From Clostridia bacterium (GTDB taxonomy: Bacteria > Bacillota > Clostridia > UBA1381 > UBA9506): a DNA stretch of 38,051 bases. The DNA is taken from positions 1-38,051 of the forward strand of contig JAFYVH010000004.1 in NCBI GenBank assembly GCA_017549205.1. The letters are read 5' to 3'. The notes under the pieces are model-generated. The model searched no databases. It worked only from the letters and a program-made list of their open reading frames with translations, and was not told where the DNA came from. How positions within the stretch are numbered: the first letter of the stretch is position 1; each line of letters opens with the position of its first letter. A program made the translations under genes and the position numbers. Shown here piece after piece: positions 6,303 to 15,881 of this stretch.

Positions 6303-7187
6303 ATGCTATCGACACAAGAATTAAAAACCTATGCTGCCTCTTTGGGTCTTGTGGCCACGGGTGTTTGCGCAGCGACAGCTAACTCACAACTAAAAGAGCA
6401 ACTGAAAAAAAGGCGGGCATCCTTTCCTCTTTGCAGCTTTGAGGCAGAAGACATTTGCAATCGGATTGACCCTTCAAAGTTAATGCCAAATGCCAAAAGC
6501 GTGTTTGTCTGTCTGTTTCCATATTATATTAACGAGGTGACGCCGGGTAATTTGTCGCGTTATGCCATGGTTTGCGATTATCATCAGGTTGCAGGAGAAT
6601 ATTTAGCCAAGTTGACGGCTTTTATTAAAGAAAAAGAGCCAAATGCCCGGTGCTTGCCCCTTTGCGATACATCACCCATGGTGGACCGATGGTTTGCCTA
6701 TCAGGCGGGGCTTGGTTTTTTTGGAAAAAATCAAATGCTAATTCATCCAGAATTTGGCTCTTGGTTTTTTATTGGTTCATTGCTTTTAGACATTCCTCTG
6801 GAGGCGGATGCACCCCTTGCAGTGACCTGCAAAAATTGTGATGCCTGCATTCGTTCTTGTCCCGGTGGTGCGCTCAAAGATGATTTTGGATTTGACTGCG
6901 AAAAATGTATTTCTTATTTAACACAAAAGAAAGCACTCACAGAGTCGCAAAAAGCGGTGGTGCACAGTCAAAACAGTGTTTATGGCTGTGATGTGTGCCA
7001 AAAGGTTTGCCCACACAATGCAAATGTGCCAAACACGACCATTGCAGAATTTTACCAGGAGCTCATTATAAAACTGGATAAAAACACCATAGAAAACATG
7101 AGCAATCGGGAATTTAAAAAGCAATATAAAAACTATGCTTTTTCCTGGTGCTCCCGACAAACCATATTAAAAAACTTTAAGGATTGA
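6303..7187 (+). CDS. queG: Epoxyqueuosine reductase QueG
   Basis: Catalyses the last step of queuosine synthesis: cobalamin-dependent reduction of epoxyqueuosine to queuosine at the wobble base of GUN-anticodon tRNAs. This 294-aa cytosolic protein has the catalytic Asp region CDTSPMVDRWFAYQAGLGFFGKN (Asp128 fits the proton donor; shown as one motif of QueG) and two ferredoxin-type clusters built from Cys176/179/182/186 (CKNCDACIRSCP) and Cys229/232/236 (CDVCQKVCP). The C-terminal HEAT-repeat part found in longer homologues is absent, as in many clostridial versions. RBS GGGAG sits 7 nt before ATG. It heads a long plus-strand run; the U32 gene starts 24 bp after its stop. Its B12 need connects loosely with the nearby CobU-like gene. 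Confidence 0.93.
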   Translation: MLSTQELKTYAASLGLVATGVCAATANSQLKEQLKKRRASFPLCSFEAEDICNRIDPSKLMPNAKSVFVCLFPYYINEVTPGNLSRYAMVCDYHQVAGEYLAKLTAFIKEKEPNARCLPLCDTSPMVDRWFAYQAGLGFFGKNQMLIHPEFGSWFFIGSLLLDIPLEADAPLAVTCKNCDACIRSCPGGALKDDFGFDCEKCISYLTQKKALTESQKAVVHSQNSVYGCDVCQKVCPHNANVPNTTIAEFYQELIIKLDKNTIENMSNREFKKQYKNYAFSWCSRQTILKNFKD

Positions 7188-7211
7188 TAGACAAAAGGAG
7201 GTGCAAAGAAC

Positions 7212-9245
7212 ATGGAAATTTTATCGCCGGCAGGCAGCATGGAAGCGCTTAGAGCTGCTGTAAATCACGGCGCCGATGCGGTGTATGTAGGTGGCAGCCG
7301 ATTCAGTGCACGAAAAAATGCGCAAAATTTTTCTGATGAAGAACTGCGGGAAGCTGTCGACTTTTGCCATGTTCGAGGGGTGCGCCTTTATTTGTGTTGC
7401 AATACTTTGTTAAAAGAAACAGAGCTATCAGACGCCATGGATTTTATTCGTTGTGCTTATCAAATCGGCGTGGATGCTTTGATTGTGCAGGATTTTGGAC
7501 TAGCAGCCCGGATTCGGCGAGAGCTTCCGGAAATGCCCATTCACGCCAGCACACAAATGACGGTTGTGAATAGCGAGGGCATCCGCGCCCTTGAATCTTT
7601 AGGTGTTTCCCGGGTGGTTTTGGCCCGTGAAGTATCAAGAGAGGAAATAGCCTCCATTCGCAAAAAAACGGATATGGAGCTTGAATATTTTGTTCATGGT
7701 GCGCTGTGCATTTCTTATTCGGGACAGTGCCTTATGAGCAGCATCCTTGGTGGCAGAAGCGGTAACCGAGGCGGTTGCGCACAGCCCTGTCGCTTGCCCT
7801 ATACTTTGCTGCGTGACAGTAAGCCCGTAACGGAAATCTTGCCACTTTTGTGTCCTAAGGACTTATGCCTGGCAGACCGGGTGCACGAGCTTGCCGGTTT
7901 GGGCGTTGCTTCTTTAAAAATTGAGGGCAGAATGAAAAGTCCCGATTATGTGGCTATGGTTACGCAGGTTTATAAGCGTGCGGCAGAGGGCGGCGTTTCA
8001 AATGAAGAGATTAAAGAAATGCTTAAATTTTTCTCCCGCGGCGGGTCTTGCCGTGGCTATTTTTACGGCTGCACATATGGGGACATGATGGACATGGCAG
8101 GTGCATCTAAAATAGCAGGCAGCTTGCCAAAGCTTGCGCCTGCAGAAAAGACGGTGCCCATTCATTTATATTTAGCAGCACAGACAGACAAGCCCCTTTC
8201 TTTAACCTTGCTGGCAGAGAACTATCCTGCTGTCACAGTTACAGGGGCGGTGTGCCAGAAAGCACATACCCAGCCTACAACCGCTGAAAGAATGGAGCAG
8301 CAAATAAGCAAACTGGGCGGAACAGCCTTTAGGGCAGAGCAGGTAGAGGTGCAGGCATCCTGCGATGTGGCTGTGCCGGTGAGCGAATTAAATGCCCTGC
8401 GGCGTCAGGGCGTCCAAAAACTTGAAAAGACCATAAAAGAACACCATCAAAGGGAATTGCCTGCACCTGTGCCAGCAGCAAAAAGAGCTACCGCGCGACC
8501 TAAAGAGCTTTCCCTTTGCGTAGAGGTAAGAACAGAGGAACAACTCAGGGCGGCAATCCAAACGGGTGTTCAAAGAGTTTATATGCCAAAAGAATTGTTG
8601 GCTTATGCAGAAGGCATTGAAGAGCCCGTTGTGCAGCTTTTGCCCCTTACAAAAGAGGGACAAAAAGTTTCTCTTGTAGGTGCAAAAGAAGTATGCCTTC
8701 AGAACATCGGCCAGTTAACAGATACAGAAAACTGCAGGATAACAGCCGGTCACCGCTTTAACATAACAAACAGCGAAACAGTAGAGTGGTTGAAAAGCAT
8801 GGGCGTTTCCCGGGCGGTGTTATCTCCGGAGCTGCACATGAATGACATTGCGCGTCTGCGCAAACAAACTGACATGACTTTAGAGGTGATTGCTTATGGC
8901 CGATTGCCTTTGATGCTCATGGAAAACTGTATTATTAAAAGCGCATATGGTTGCCATTGCGACAAAGGTGAGTTTGCTCTGCGTGACCGCAAAAATGAAG
9001 TTTTTCCACTTTTGCCAAGGCATTGCGGTACTGAAATTCTAAACAGCAAACCGATTTATATGGCAGACCGGATAGACGACATAAAAAAATTGGGAATTGA
9101 CAGCATGCGACTTGCTTTCACACTTGAAAATTATGAAACTTGCTGTATAATAATAAGAGAATATCAAGAGGCAATGCAAGGGAAACAGAAGAAGTCTCCG
9201 GCAAGTGATTTCACCCGCGGACATTTTTACCGCGGCGCAGAATGA
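7212..9245 (+). CDS. U32 family protein (RlhA/TrhP-like), probable RNA hydroxylation factor
   Basis: 677 aa. The N-terminal ~290 residues are a U32 domain (LSPAGSMEALRAAVNHGADAVY at the start) with the four-cysteine cluster Cys166, Cys173, Cys189 and Cys193 around SGQCLMSSILGGRSGNRGGC. The middle resembles DUF3656, and a second, weaker U32-like half (GVSRAVLSPELHMNDI, GRLPLMLMENC) ends in the family-typical GHFYRG. Proteins with this layout include E. coli RlhA (23S rRNA 5-hydroxycytidine) and related TrhP proteins for tRNA 5-hydroxyuridine; the peptidase name is historical. Which RNA is modified here is unknown. RBS AAAGGAGGTG precedes the ATG. It is next to queG, so two RNA-modification genes are adjacent, and dut follows 45 bp downstream. 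Confidence 0.88.
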   Translation: MEILSPAGSMEALRAAVNHGADAVYVGGSRFSARKNAQNFSDEELREAVDFCHVRGVRLYLCCNTLLKETELSDAMDFIRCAYQIGVDALIVQDFGLAARIRRELPEMPIHASTQMTVVNSEGIRALESLGVSRVVLAREVSREEIASIRKKTDMELEYFVHGALCISYSGQCLMSSILGGRSGNRGGCAQPCRLPYTLLRDSKPVTEILPLLCPKDLCLADRVHELAGLGVASLKIEGRMKSPDYVAMVTQVYKRAAEGGVSNEEIKEMLKFFSRGGSCRGYFYGCTYGDMMDMAGASKIAGSLPKLAPAEKTVPIHLYLAAQTDKPLSLTLLAENYPAVTVTGAVCQKAHTQPTTAERMEQQISKLGGTAFRAEQVEVQASCDVAVPVSELNALRRQGVQKLEKTIKEHHQRELPAPVPAAKRATARPKELSLCVEVRTEEQLRAAIQTGVQRVYMPKELLAYAEGIEEPVVQLLPLTKEGQKVSLVGAKEVCLQNIGQLTDTENCRITAGHRFNITNSETVEWLKSMGVSRAVLSPELHMNDIARLRKQTDMTLEVIAYGRLPLMLMENCIIKSAYGCHCDKGEFALRDRKNEVFPLLPRHCGTEILNSKPIYMADRIDDIKKLGIDSMRLAFTLENYETCCIIIREYQEAMQGKQKKSPASDFTRGHFYRGAE

Positions 9246-9290
9246 TTACTTTTTTAAAATGGTACTTTTGATATAATGGGAGGACAGACC

Positions 9291-9740
9291 ATGAAAGTTT
9301 TAATAAAACGAATTACCGGTGAGGGAAAAGAACAGCCAACCATGCCGTTTTATGCAACACCGGGTTCTGCCGGTATGGACTTATCGGCACAAATCAAAGA
9401 GCCCCTTTTGCTGAAAAAAGGAGCCATGGCCACAGTGCCCACCGGCATTGCCATCGGTCTGCCTGATGCGTCGTGCGTGGCATATGTTTATGCCCGGAGC
9501 GGTTTGGGTGTTCGCCATGGCATTTGCCTTTCAAACGGCGTTGGTGTAATTGATTCGGACTATCGAGGTGAAATCTCGGTTGGTTTAATCAATTTAGGAC
9601 CGGATGACTATACAATCATGCCCGGTGAGCGTATTGCCCAGTTGGTGATTGCCCCTGTTTTGCAGGCAGAACTTGTTGAAGTTGATGATTTGCCGAAGAC
9701 AGAGCGGGGTAGCGGCGGCTTTGGGTCTACAGGACGATGA
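9291..9740 (+). CDS. dut: Deoxyuridine 5'-triphosphate nucleotidohydrolase (dUTPase)
   Basis: Hydrolyses dUTP to dUMP and pyrophosphate, keeping uracil out of DNA and supplying dTMP synthesis. 149 aa, trimeric family. All five conserved motifs are visible: AGMDLSA, ARSGLG, GVIDSDYRGEI (catalytic Asp), GERIAQLV and the C-terminal lid RGSGGFGSTG. The start at 9291 is chosen because GGGAGG at 9278-9283 lies 7 nt upstream; an in-frame ATG at 9276 overlaps that site. Its stop overlaps the start of the next gene by 4 bp (ATGA), indicating translational coupling with the NusG-II protein. Confidence 0.96.
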   Translation: MKVLIKRITGEGKEQPTMPFYATPGSAGMDLSAQIKEPLLLKKGAMATVPTGIAIGLPDASCVAYVYARSGLGVRHGICLSNGVGVIDSDYRGEISVGLINLGPDDYTIMPGERIAQLVIAPVLQAELVEVDDLPKTERGSGGFGSTGR

Positions 9741-10105
9741 CCCGGGGTGATAAAATCATTTTTTTCTTGCTGATTGTGGGGGCGATTTTAGGCCTTTTAT
9801 GCACCAAACTTTTATTTGCCACAGGTGGTGACTCCCAAGTGGTTGTTGAGGTCGATGGCAAACTGTACGGTCAGTATTCTTTGCAAGAAAAAAATGGGAA
9901 GACTATTGCAATCAACACAGAATTTGGTTATAATAAAATAGTGATTGCTGATGGCAGAGTTATGGTCACAGAATCAGACTGTCCTGACCATGTAGAAATT
10001 AAAGCAGGCGCCATTGAAAAAAACGGTGAAATGCTGGTTTGCTTGCCAAATCGCCTTGTGATTCGAATTGAAGGCAGAAGGGAAGTAGACGGCGTTGTTT
10101 ATTAA
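9737..10105 (+). CDS. Membrane-anchored NusG domain II-containing protein
   Basis: 122 aa. One N-terminal membrane segment (residues ~7-28, IIFFLLIVGAILGLLCTKLLF) is followed by an extracytoplasmic beta-rich domain of the NusG_II type (VVVEVDGKLYGQYSL, IVIADGRVMVTESDCPDH, LVCLPNRLVIRIEG). Despite the name it is not a transcription factor; in clostridia such proteins often sit beside Gx-type transporters and FMN-binding/ApbE-like genes. Here it overlaps dut by 4 bp and the Gx transporter by 11 bp, so the three are tightly coupled. The pairing suggests a role with the transporter, which is inference. Confidence 0.85.
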   Translation: MTRGDKIIFFLLIVGAILGLLCTKLLFATGGDSQVVVEVDGKLYGQYSLQEKNGKTIAINTEFGYNKIVIADGRVMVTESDCPDHVEIKAGAIEKNGEMLVCLPNRLVIRIEGRREVDGVVY

Positions 10106-10619
10106 ACGATTTAAAGCCAAAGAAATTGCAGCAGTCGGCTTGCTTGTTTCTTTGGGTTTGGTATTGCATTATGCAGAGAGCATACTGCCGTTTTTTCAGG
10201 TTTTGCCGGGAGGACGCTTGGGTCTTGCAAACATTGTTACCTTGCTTGCTTTTTCTTTATCAGGAACAGGTACGGCACTTTTGGTTGGACTTTTGCGGTG
10301 CTTTTTGTCCGGCGTTTTTGGCGGTGCTGTCAGTTCGATTATTTACAGCGGCTTTGGAACTCTCTTCAGCGTACTCGCTATGTGGCTGGCAAAACGGCTG
10401 CTATCCCAAAAAGTGAGCACTATCGGACGGAGCATGTTAGGGGCGTTTTTCTTTAATGCAGCACAGGTATCTGTTTGTGCCATTCTTTTAGAAAATACAT
10501 ATGTTTTTTCTTATTTGCCACCACTGACCATTGTTTCGGCTTTTTGTGGTCTTTTGACCGGAATTTGTGCAAAACGGGTTGAAAAAAGTTTTTGTCCCCA
10601 GATGGACGGGGAAGCTTAG
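10095..10619 (+). CDS. Gx transporter family integral membrane protein
   Basis: 174 aa with about five hydrophobic segments and the family signature near GGRLGLANIVTLLAF, followed by SGVFGGAVSSIIYSG. It resembles the Gx_transp family (sometimes labelled heptaprenyl diphosphate synthase component I), an ECF S-component-like membrane protein. The proposed start is TTG at 10095, overlapping the end of the NusG-II gene; no other start with a good binding site precedes the conserved region. Substrate unknown. Always-together pairing with NusG-II proteins in clostridia points to a shared small uptake or redox module. Confidence 0.85.
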   Translation: MFIKRFKAKEIAAVGLLVSLGLVLHYAESILPFFQVLPGGRLGLANIVTLLAFSLSGTGTALLVGLLRCFLSGVFGGAVSSIIYSGFGTLFSVLAMWLAKRLLSQKVSTIGRSMLGAFFFNAAQVSVCAILLENTYVFSYLPPLTIVSAFCGLLTGICAKRVEKSFCPQMDGEA

Positions 10620-10628
10620 GAGAAAAAT

Positions 10629-11249
10629 ATGAAACAAGTAAAAATAAAATTGCCCGGTGATGTTCAGATTGTATTGGCGTCGGGCTCACCGAGACGACGG
10701 GAGATTTTAGAGCAAATTGGCTTACCTTTTATGGTAGAGCCTTCTTGTGCCGAAGAAAATCTTGACCCCGCTGTTTTACCGCATCTGGTTGTTCAGGGTT
10801 TATCCCTTTTAAAAGCAGCTGATGTGGCAAAATCACAGCCGAAAGATGCGCTTGTTATTGGTGCTGATACGGTGGTGGTGTTAGATGATGTCATTTTAAC
10901 AAAACCCCGTGATGCAGAAGATGCAAAAAACATGCTGCGCAAACTATCCGGCAGGTGCCACAGCGTTTTAACGGGGTTGACGGTTGTGCGCTGCCGTGAC
11001 GGAAAAAGCGTTAGTGTCACTGAGGAAACAAAAGTTTATTTTAAAAATTTAAAAGATGCTGAAATTGAAAGCTATGTGGCCACAAAAGAGTGTTTAGACA
11101 AGGCCGGCAGTTATGGAATTCAAGGTCTTGGTGGTCTCTTTATTGATAAAATCGAGGGCGATTATTACAATGTAGTTGGCCTGCCTCTTTGCCGCTTGGG
11201 CAAACTGTTGCAGGATGAATTTGATATTGAATTAAAATGGGAGGTTTAA
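10629..11249 (+). CDS. maf: Maf family nucleoside triphosphate pyrophosphatase
   Basis: Hydrolyses modified or non-canonical nucleoside triphosphates (dTTP/UTP, m5UTP or pseudo-UTP in characterised relatives), with links to division arrest. 206 aa. Motifs seen: [12 protein letters not shown] (substrate and phosphate binding), VIGADTVV (catalytic Asp), [23 protein letters not shown] and [10 protein letters not shown]. The RBS AGGAGA lies just before the ATG. Maf next to mreBCD is a common Bacillota gene order. The mreB ribosome binding site lies within its last codons (GGGAGG before 11249), 7 bp separating the genes. Confidence 0.95.
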   Translation: MKQVKIKLPGDVQIVLASGSPRRREILEQIGLPFMVEPSCAEENLDPAVLPHLVVQGLSLLKAADVAKSQPKDALVIGADTVVVLDDVILTKPRDAEDAKNMLRKLSGRCHSVLTGLTVVRCRDGKSVSVTEETKVYFKNLKDAEIESYVATKECLDKAGSYGIQGLGGLFIDKIEGDYYNVVGLPLCRLGKLLQDEFDIELKWEV

Positions 11250-11256
11250 TAAAATT

Positions 11257-12279
11257 ATGTCACTTGCAAAAGACATCGGAATTGATTTAGGAACAGCGAA
11301 TACCTTAGTGTATTTAAAAGGTAAGGGTATCATTTTAAGAGAGCCCTCTGTTGTAGCTGTGAACAAAAGCGAAGGTAAGATTTTAAAAGTTGGTAACGAA
11401 GCCAAGGAAATGATTGGTCGTACCCCCGGCAATGTTGTTGCCATTCGTCCTTTAAAAGATGGTGTTATTGCCGATTTTGCCAGCACACAGGCCATGATGA
11501 AATATTTTATCAAAAAAGCATATCCCTCCGGCTTCTTCAAGCCCACAGTTGTGGTTTGCATTCCCTTTGGTGTTACCGAAGTTGAGCGCCGTGCCGTTGA
11601 GGAATCTGTTTTGTCTGCCGGTGCAAAAAATGCATTTTTAATTGAAGAGCCTATGGCAGCGGCCATTGGCGCAGGTTTGCCCGTTTCAGAGCCTACAGGC
11701 AGCATGGTTGTAGACATCGGCGGTGGTACCAGTGAAGTTGCCGTTATCTCTTATGGCGGCATTGTTGCCAGCCAGTCTCTGCGCATTGCCGGCGATGAAC
11801 TGGATAATGACATTGTGAACTATATTAAAAAAGAATATAACTTAATGATTGGTGAACGCACTGCTGAAGATATTAAGTTTGGCATTGGCTCAGCTTATGA
11901 ATATGAAGGCGAAGGCGTTATGGAAGTCAAGGGTCGCGACTTAATCTCAGGTCTGCCCAGAACAGTTGCTCTCACCAGCCGTGAGATTCGCGGTGCTATG
12001 TCTGAATCTATTTTTGCTATTGTTGATGCTATTAAAGGCACTTTGGAAAAAACACCGCCCGAACTGGCTGCCGATGTTATGAACCGCGGTATTGTTTTAA
12101 CCGGCGGTGGTGCATTCATTCGTGGTCTTGATGTTTTGATTGCAGAAGAAACCGGCATTCCCGTTTATGTGGCAGATAACGCTTTGGATTGCGTTGCACT
12201 GGGAACAGGCTTGGCCCTTTCTGCTTTAGAAAAATCCGGTCAAGGCATTTTAAGTAGCCGTTCTAAAAAATGGCGCTAA
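11257..12279 (+). CDS. mreB: Rod shape-determining protein MreB
   Basis: Actin-like ATPase forming membrane-associated filaments that guide the elongasome. 340 aa, typical length. Motifs: phosphate-1 [12 protein letters not shown], connect/phosphate-2 [29 protein letters not shown] and adenosine-binding [14 protein letters not shown]. It starts a classical mreB-mreC-mreD-mrdA cluster, which implies a rod-shaped or elongating cell. RBS GGGAGG is inside the end of maf. Confidence 0.97.
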   Translation: MSLAKDIGIDLGTANTLVYLKGKGIILREPSVVAVNKSEGKILKVGNEAKEMIGRTPGNVVAIRPLKDGVIADFASTQAMMKYFIKKAYPSGFFKPTVVVCIPFGVTEVERRAVEESVLSAGAKNAFLIEEPMAAAIGAGLPVSEPTGSMVVDIGGGTSEVAVISYGGIVASQSLRIAGDELDNDIVNYIKKEYNLMIGERTAEDIKFGIGSAYEYEGEGVMEVKGRDLISGLPRTVALTSREIRGAMSESIFAIVDAIKGTLEKTPPELAADVMNRGIVLTGGGAFIRGLDVLIAEETGIPVYVADNALDCVALGTGLALSALEKSGQGILSSRSKKWR

Positions 12280-12354
12280 GTTTTTATGTATTGTGTAAGC
12301 ATGCTGTTTTAAAAGAGTAAACAGAACATAGAATTTTGAGAGAGGAGGAAACTT

Positions 12355-13185
12355 GTGGGTAGTCGAAAAAAACTGACCATTTTAGTGCTTATTGTAACAG
12401 TTGTTATTTTTGTTATGATGGCGGTGTCCTTTGTTGCCCGAAGTTCCTCCGCTCCGGGACATATTGTGGGCACAGTTGTGCGACCTGTCCAACAGTTTTT
12501 TTCCGGCATTGGTCATGGTGTTAGTGGTTTTTTCAGATTTTTTGGTGATATGAAAGATTATCAAACCGAAAATTTGGAATTAAAAGACAATGTGGCAAAA
12601 CTGGAAGAGCAGGTGCGGTCATTAGAAAGCTACAAGCAGGAAAACGAAAGATTGCGACAGCTTTTAGAGCTTAAAAGCCGTGAAGCAGAGCGGGACACAG
12701 TAGGTTGCGAGGTTATTGCCAAAGACCCGGGCAACTGGTTTTATACCTTTACCATTGATAAGGGCAGTGAAGCCGACATATCGGTTAACGATACGGTTAT
12801 AGCTGCGCAAGGCCTTGTGGGTCGTGTGACTGAGGTGGGTCTTGGTTGGTCTAAGGTGCTTTCCATTATTGATGTAGAAAGCTCAGTAGGGGCTTTGGTT
12901 AGCCGTACACAAGATTTTGCCATTGTTGACGGAGAGTTATCTCTGGCCGATAAGGGTCTATGTAAATTGAGCTATGTAACCACGGGTGCACACCTTGTCG
13001 TTGGCGATGCTGTCGTCACTTCAGGTCTGGGTGGCGTTTATCCCGAGGGTATTTTAATTGGAACTGTGTCGGAAATACAAAATGATTCTATGGGCTATTC
13101 CCGATACGCTTTAGTGGATACTGCAGTTGATTTTGAAAGGATCCGGGAGGTTATGGTTATCCGGAGTCATGGTAGTCATTCATGA
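12355..13185 (+). CDS. mreC: Rod shape-determining protein MreC
   Basis: 276 aa, single-pass membrane protein of the elongasome that links MreB/MreD to penicillin-binding protein 2. Residues ~7-28 form the membrane anchor, ~65-105 a coiled coil (LELKDNVAKLEEQVRSLESY), and the rest the extracellular double beta-barrel (GLVGRVTEVG, VTSGLGGVYPEGILIG). Start is GTG with AGAGGAGG 7 nt upstream. The stop overlaps the mreD start by 4 bp. Confidence 0.95.
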   Translation: MGSRKKLTILVLIVTVVIFVMMAVSFVARSSSAPGHIVGTVVRPVQQFFSGIGHGVSGFFRFFGDMKDYQTENLELKDNVAKLEEQVRSLESYKQENERLRQLLELKSREAERDTVGCEVIAKDPGNWFYTFTIDKGSEADISVNDTVIAAQGLVGRVTEVGLGWSKVLSIIDVESSVGALVSRTQDFAIVDGELSLADKGLCKLSYVTTGAHLVVGDAVVTSGLGGVYPEGILIGTVSEIQNDSMGYSRYALVDTAVDFERIREVMVIRSHGSHS

Positions 13186-13688
13186 GATATCAATCAGAGT
13201 CAAGACAAGCTGTTTGGCAAATTGTCTTTACGGTTATTTTCATACTTTTGATTACAGCACTTCAAACCACGATTATTCGTGGCTTTGAAGTGTTTCATGT
13301 CGTGCCCAATTTATTGTTTATAACCGTGGTTTGTTATAGCTTACAGCGTGGCAATTATGGGGCTTTGTTTTTTGGTTTTATCTGTGGATTAATTTTGGAC
13401 TTGCTGGGTGGCAGAGCCATTGGCATTAATGGGCTTTTATGCACTTTTGCTGCCTATTTCTGCGTTTATATCAGCGACAGTTTGTTTAACAACAACATGT
13501 TTGTGTCCATGTTTTTTGTTGGTCTGCTCACACTTGTATACGAATTATTAACTTACATTTTTTATTTTGCAATTTGGGGTCATGGTGCATTTGGCTATGC
13601 TTTGCTTTGCAAGGTGTTACCTGCTGCAATTTATAATTTTGTGTTCACCATGGTGTTATATCCTGTCATTCGTCGTCTGGCAAGCTAA
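13182..13688 (+). CDS. mreD: Rod shape-determining protein MreD
   Basis: 168 aa, polytopic membrane protein with about five hydrophobic helices and the family-like segments VVPNLLFITVVCYSLQRG and GFICGLILDLLGG. Works with MreC in the elongasome. Its ATG overlaps the mreC stop (ATGA), and mrdA begins 17 bp after its stop. Confidence 0.92.
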   Translation: MRYQSESRQAVWQIVFTVIFILLITALQTTIIRGFEVFHVVPNLLFITVVCYSLQRGNYGALFFGFICGLILDLLGGRAIGINGLLCTFAAYFCVYISDSLFNNNMFVSMFFVGLLTLVYELLTYIFYFAIWGHGAFGYALLCKVLPAAIYNFVFTMVLYPVIRRLAS

Positions 13689-13705
13689 AAAGGGAGGTGC
13701 TGTAA

Positions 13706-15763
13706 GTGGAGGAATCAAAACTGAACAAACGCTGCAGGACCCTTTATGTTTTAGTGGGTATTTTGGTTGCGATTACCATTGGACGACTGTTTTATTTACA
13801 GATTGTTCAGGGCGAAAACTATCGAGCCATTTCCGATAGCCGACTGGCGCGTAATATCCCCATCAAAGCACCGAGAGGCGAAATTTTAGACCGTTATGGT
13901 CGCCCTTTGGTGACCAACCGAATGGGTTATACGGTGGCTATCGCCAAAATCAATGACGATAAACAGGCGCTGAATCAGGTCATTTTAAACATGGCCAATT
14001 TGTTTATTGAAAAGGGCATTGAATATGAAGATTCTTTTCCAATTACGAAAAGTACGCCTTTTGCTTTTTCCTTTGAGGGAAGTGACGAGGAGAAACAAAA
14101 GGCAGCGACAACTTTCGTTACGGGAAAAGGCTATCCGGCCGATACGACAGCAGCCGGCGTGATAGACCGATATAAAAAGAAATATGATATCCAGGATTCG
14201 TTCACTGCAGAAGAGGTGCGACGGATAGTGGGCATTCGCTATGGCATGGAGCAACGAAATTTTTCATCAAATAACGCCTATGTTTTTGGCAGTGATGTTG
14301 ATATTGAAACCGTTACAGCCATTAAAGAACAAAGAGACAGATTTTTCTGTGTTACCGTTTATTCTGAACCTATCCGTCAATATACCTGTGGCACTTTGGC
14401 TGCTCACATTCTGGGCAGGGTCGGTGTTATTAATGCGGATGAATATGCCGAGCTTAAAAATAAAAATTACGGCATGAATGATTATTTGGGTAAGCAAGGC
14501 GTGGAAAAAGCCTTTGAAACATATTTGCGCGGTACAGATGGTACCAACAGCATTGAACGAAAAATCCGTGAGGGCGAGACAGAGGTTGTCTATTCTCGTG
14601 ACCCTGTGCCCGGTAATTCGGTCATGCTCACCATTGACCGGGATTTGCAGCAGGTGGCGGAAGAGTCTTTAGAGCGAAACATTAAGCGTATTGCAGCAGA
14701 GTCGGGCGGTGGCAGCGGTTATGACGCTTTTGCCGGTGCTGCTGTTGTGCTGGACTTAAACACCGGAGAAACACTGGCTATGGCATCCTATCCCACCTAT
14801 GACCCCGCACGGTTTAATGCAGATTATAACAAGCTTTATAACGACCCGCAAAATCCCATGTTAAATCGTGCCATCAATGGTATTTATGAACCGGGCTCTA
14901 CCTTTAAGCTCTGCACGGCTGTGGCGGCGTTGGAGGAGGGGGTTGTCACCCCGAAGGAGACTCTTGCAACCACGGGTTTATATAACTATCTGGGTCATGA
15001 TTTTATGTGTAATATTTACCGTGTCAGCCGGGGTAATCACGGCGTTATTAACATTTCTCAGGCCATTCAACATTCTTGCAACTACTTCTTTTATGAAATG
15101 GGCAAGCGTATGGGCATAGCACCCATTGAAAGCTATGCAAAACAACTGGGATTGGGTGAATATACAGGCATTGAGCTTTCTGGTGAAGAGGCCAAAGGTC
15201 AGGTGGCAGGACCGGAACTTCGTAAAAAGAACGAGCGGGAATGGTATCCCGGTGATGTTCTGCAGGCCGCCATTGGACAGTCAGATAACTTATTCACTCC
15301 GGTACAGCTTGCCAATTATATAGCAACTTTGGCAAATGGTGGCACAAATTATGAAGTTCATTTGCTTAAAGCTGTTAAATCGAATACAGAAGATGCCATT
15401 TTGGCAGAAAAAGAGCCGGTTATTAAAAATCAGATTAGTATCAAGGAAGAAAATTTAGATGCGGTGCTTGCCGGCATGCAACTGGTAACTTCAGAGGGTA
15501 CAGCCAGCGCTGCTTTTGCAAACTTTCCTTATAAAACAGGTGGTAAAACCGGTAGCGCACAGGTGGCAAGAGGTTCAAGTAATGGTATTTATGTAGGATA
15601 CGCACCTTACGACAATCCGCAAATTGCTGTGGCGATTGTGGTGCAGCATGGTGGTTCGGGTGGCAACGCTTCGCACATTGCCCGTGATATTTTCTGGCAA
15701 TATTTCTTTGGTGCTAACGATGAAGCAGCAGGAAGAACACAAAAAAATGTCCTTTTGCCATAA
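13706..15763 (+). CDS. mrdA: Penicillin-binding protein 2 (elongation transpeptidase)
   Basis: Class B PBP that crosslinks peptidoglycan during elongation. 685 aa. One membrane anchor at residues ~13-32; a dimerisation/pedestal domain beginning with IPIKAPRGEILDRYGRPL; transpeptidase motifs S398-x-x-K401 (GSTFK), S457-C-N459 and K614-T-G-S (GGKTGSAQVA). Start is GTG with AGGGAGGTG upstream. An expanded pedestal insert (residues ~95-250) is as in other Bacillota PBP2 proteins. Last gene of the long run, closed by a strong hairpin. Beta-lactam target class by family knowledge. Confidence 0.96.
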   Translation: MEESKLNKRCRTLYVLVGILVAITIGRLFYLQIVQGENYRAISDSRLARNIPIKAPRGEILDRYGRPLVTNRMGYTVAIAKINDDKQALNQVILNMANLFIEKGIEYEDSFPITKSTPFAFSFEGSDEEKQKAATTFVTGKGYPADTTAAGVIDRYKKKYDIQDSFTAEEVRRIVGIRYGMEQRNFSSNNAYVFGSDVDIETVTAIKEQRDRFFCVTVYSEPIRQYTCGTLAAHILGRVGVINADEYAELKNKNYGMNDYLGKQGVEKAFETYLRGTDGTNSIERKIREGETEVVYSRDPVPGNSVMLTIDRDLQQVAEESLERNIKRIAAESGGGSGYDAFAGAAVVLDLNTGETLAMASYPTYDPARFNADYNKLYNDPQNPMLNRAINGIYEPGSTFKLCTAVAALEEGVVTPKETLATTGLYNYLGHDFMCNIYRVSRGNHGVINISQAIQHSCNYFFYEMGKRMGIAPIESYAKQLGLGEYTGIELSGEEAKGQVAGPELRKKNEREWYPGDVLQAAIGQSDNLFTPVQLANYIATLANGGTNYEVHLLKAVKSNTEDAILAEKEPVIKNQISIKEENLDAVLAGMQLVTSEGTASAAFANFPYKTGGKTGSAQVARGSSNGIYVGYAPYDNPQIAVAIVVQHGGSGGNASHIARDIFWQYFFGANDEAAGRTQKNVLLP

Positions 15764-15785
15764 GAGAAGGGCTCTTTGAATCAAT

Positions 15786-15820
15786 AAAAAAAGCGATTGG
15801 AATTTCCAATCGCTTTTTTT
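15786..15820. terminator. Strong terminator after mrdA, symmetrical
   Basis: Near-perfect palindrome: AAAAAAAGCGATTGG with CCAATCGCTTTTTTT around a short AATT centre. T runs on both strands allow two-way termination between convergent mrdA and rpsT. Confidence 0.9.
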
Positions 15821-15824
15821 GTAG

Positions 15825-15867
15825 AAAAAATGCCACATATGCATGCATTTGCAAACATACGCGGCAT
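15825..15867 (-). terminator. Terminator of rpsT
   Basis: On the minus strand a 12-bp stem (15867-15856 with 15841-15830) pairs ATGCCGCGTATG with CATATGTGGCAT using two G-U pairs, followed by a T run (complement of A at 15825-15830). The G-U pairs form only in the minus-strand RNA, supporting direction. Confidence 0.75.
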
Positions 15868-15881
15868 TCATTGGTTCAGCC

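Noticed and set aside
9270..9277. TGaTATAAT extended -10 before dut
   Set aside because: No -35, and a transcript start would fall inside the dut ribosome binding site.
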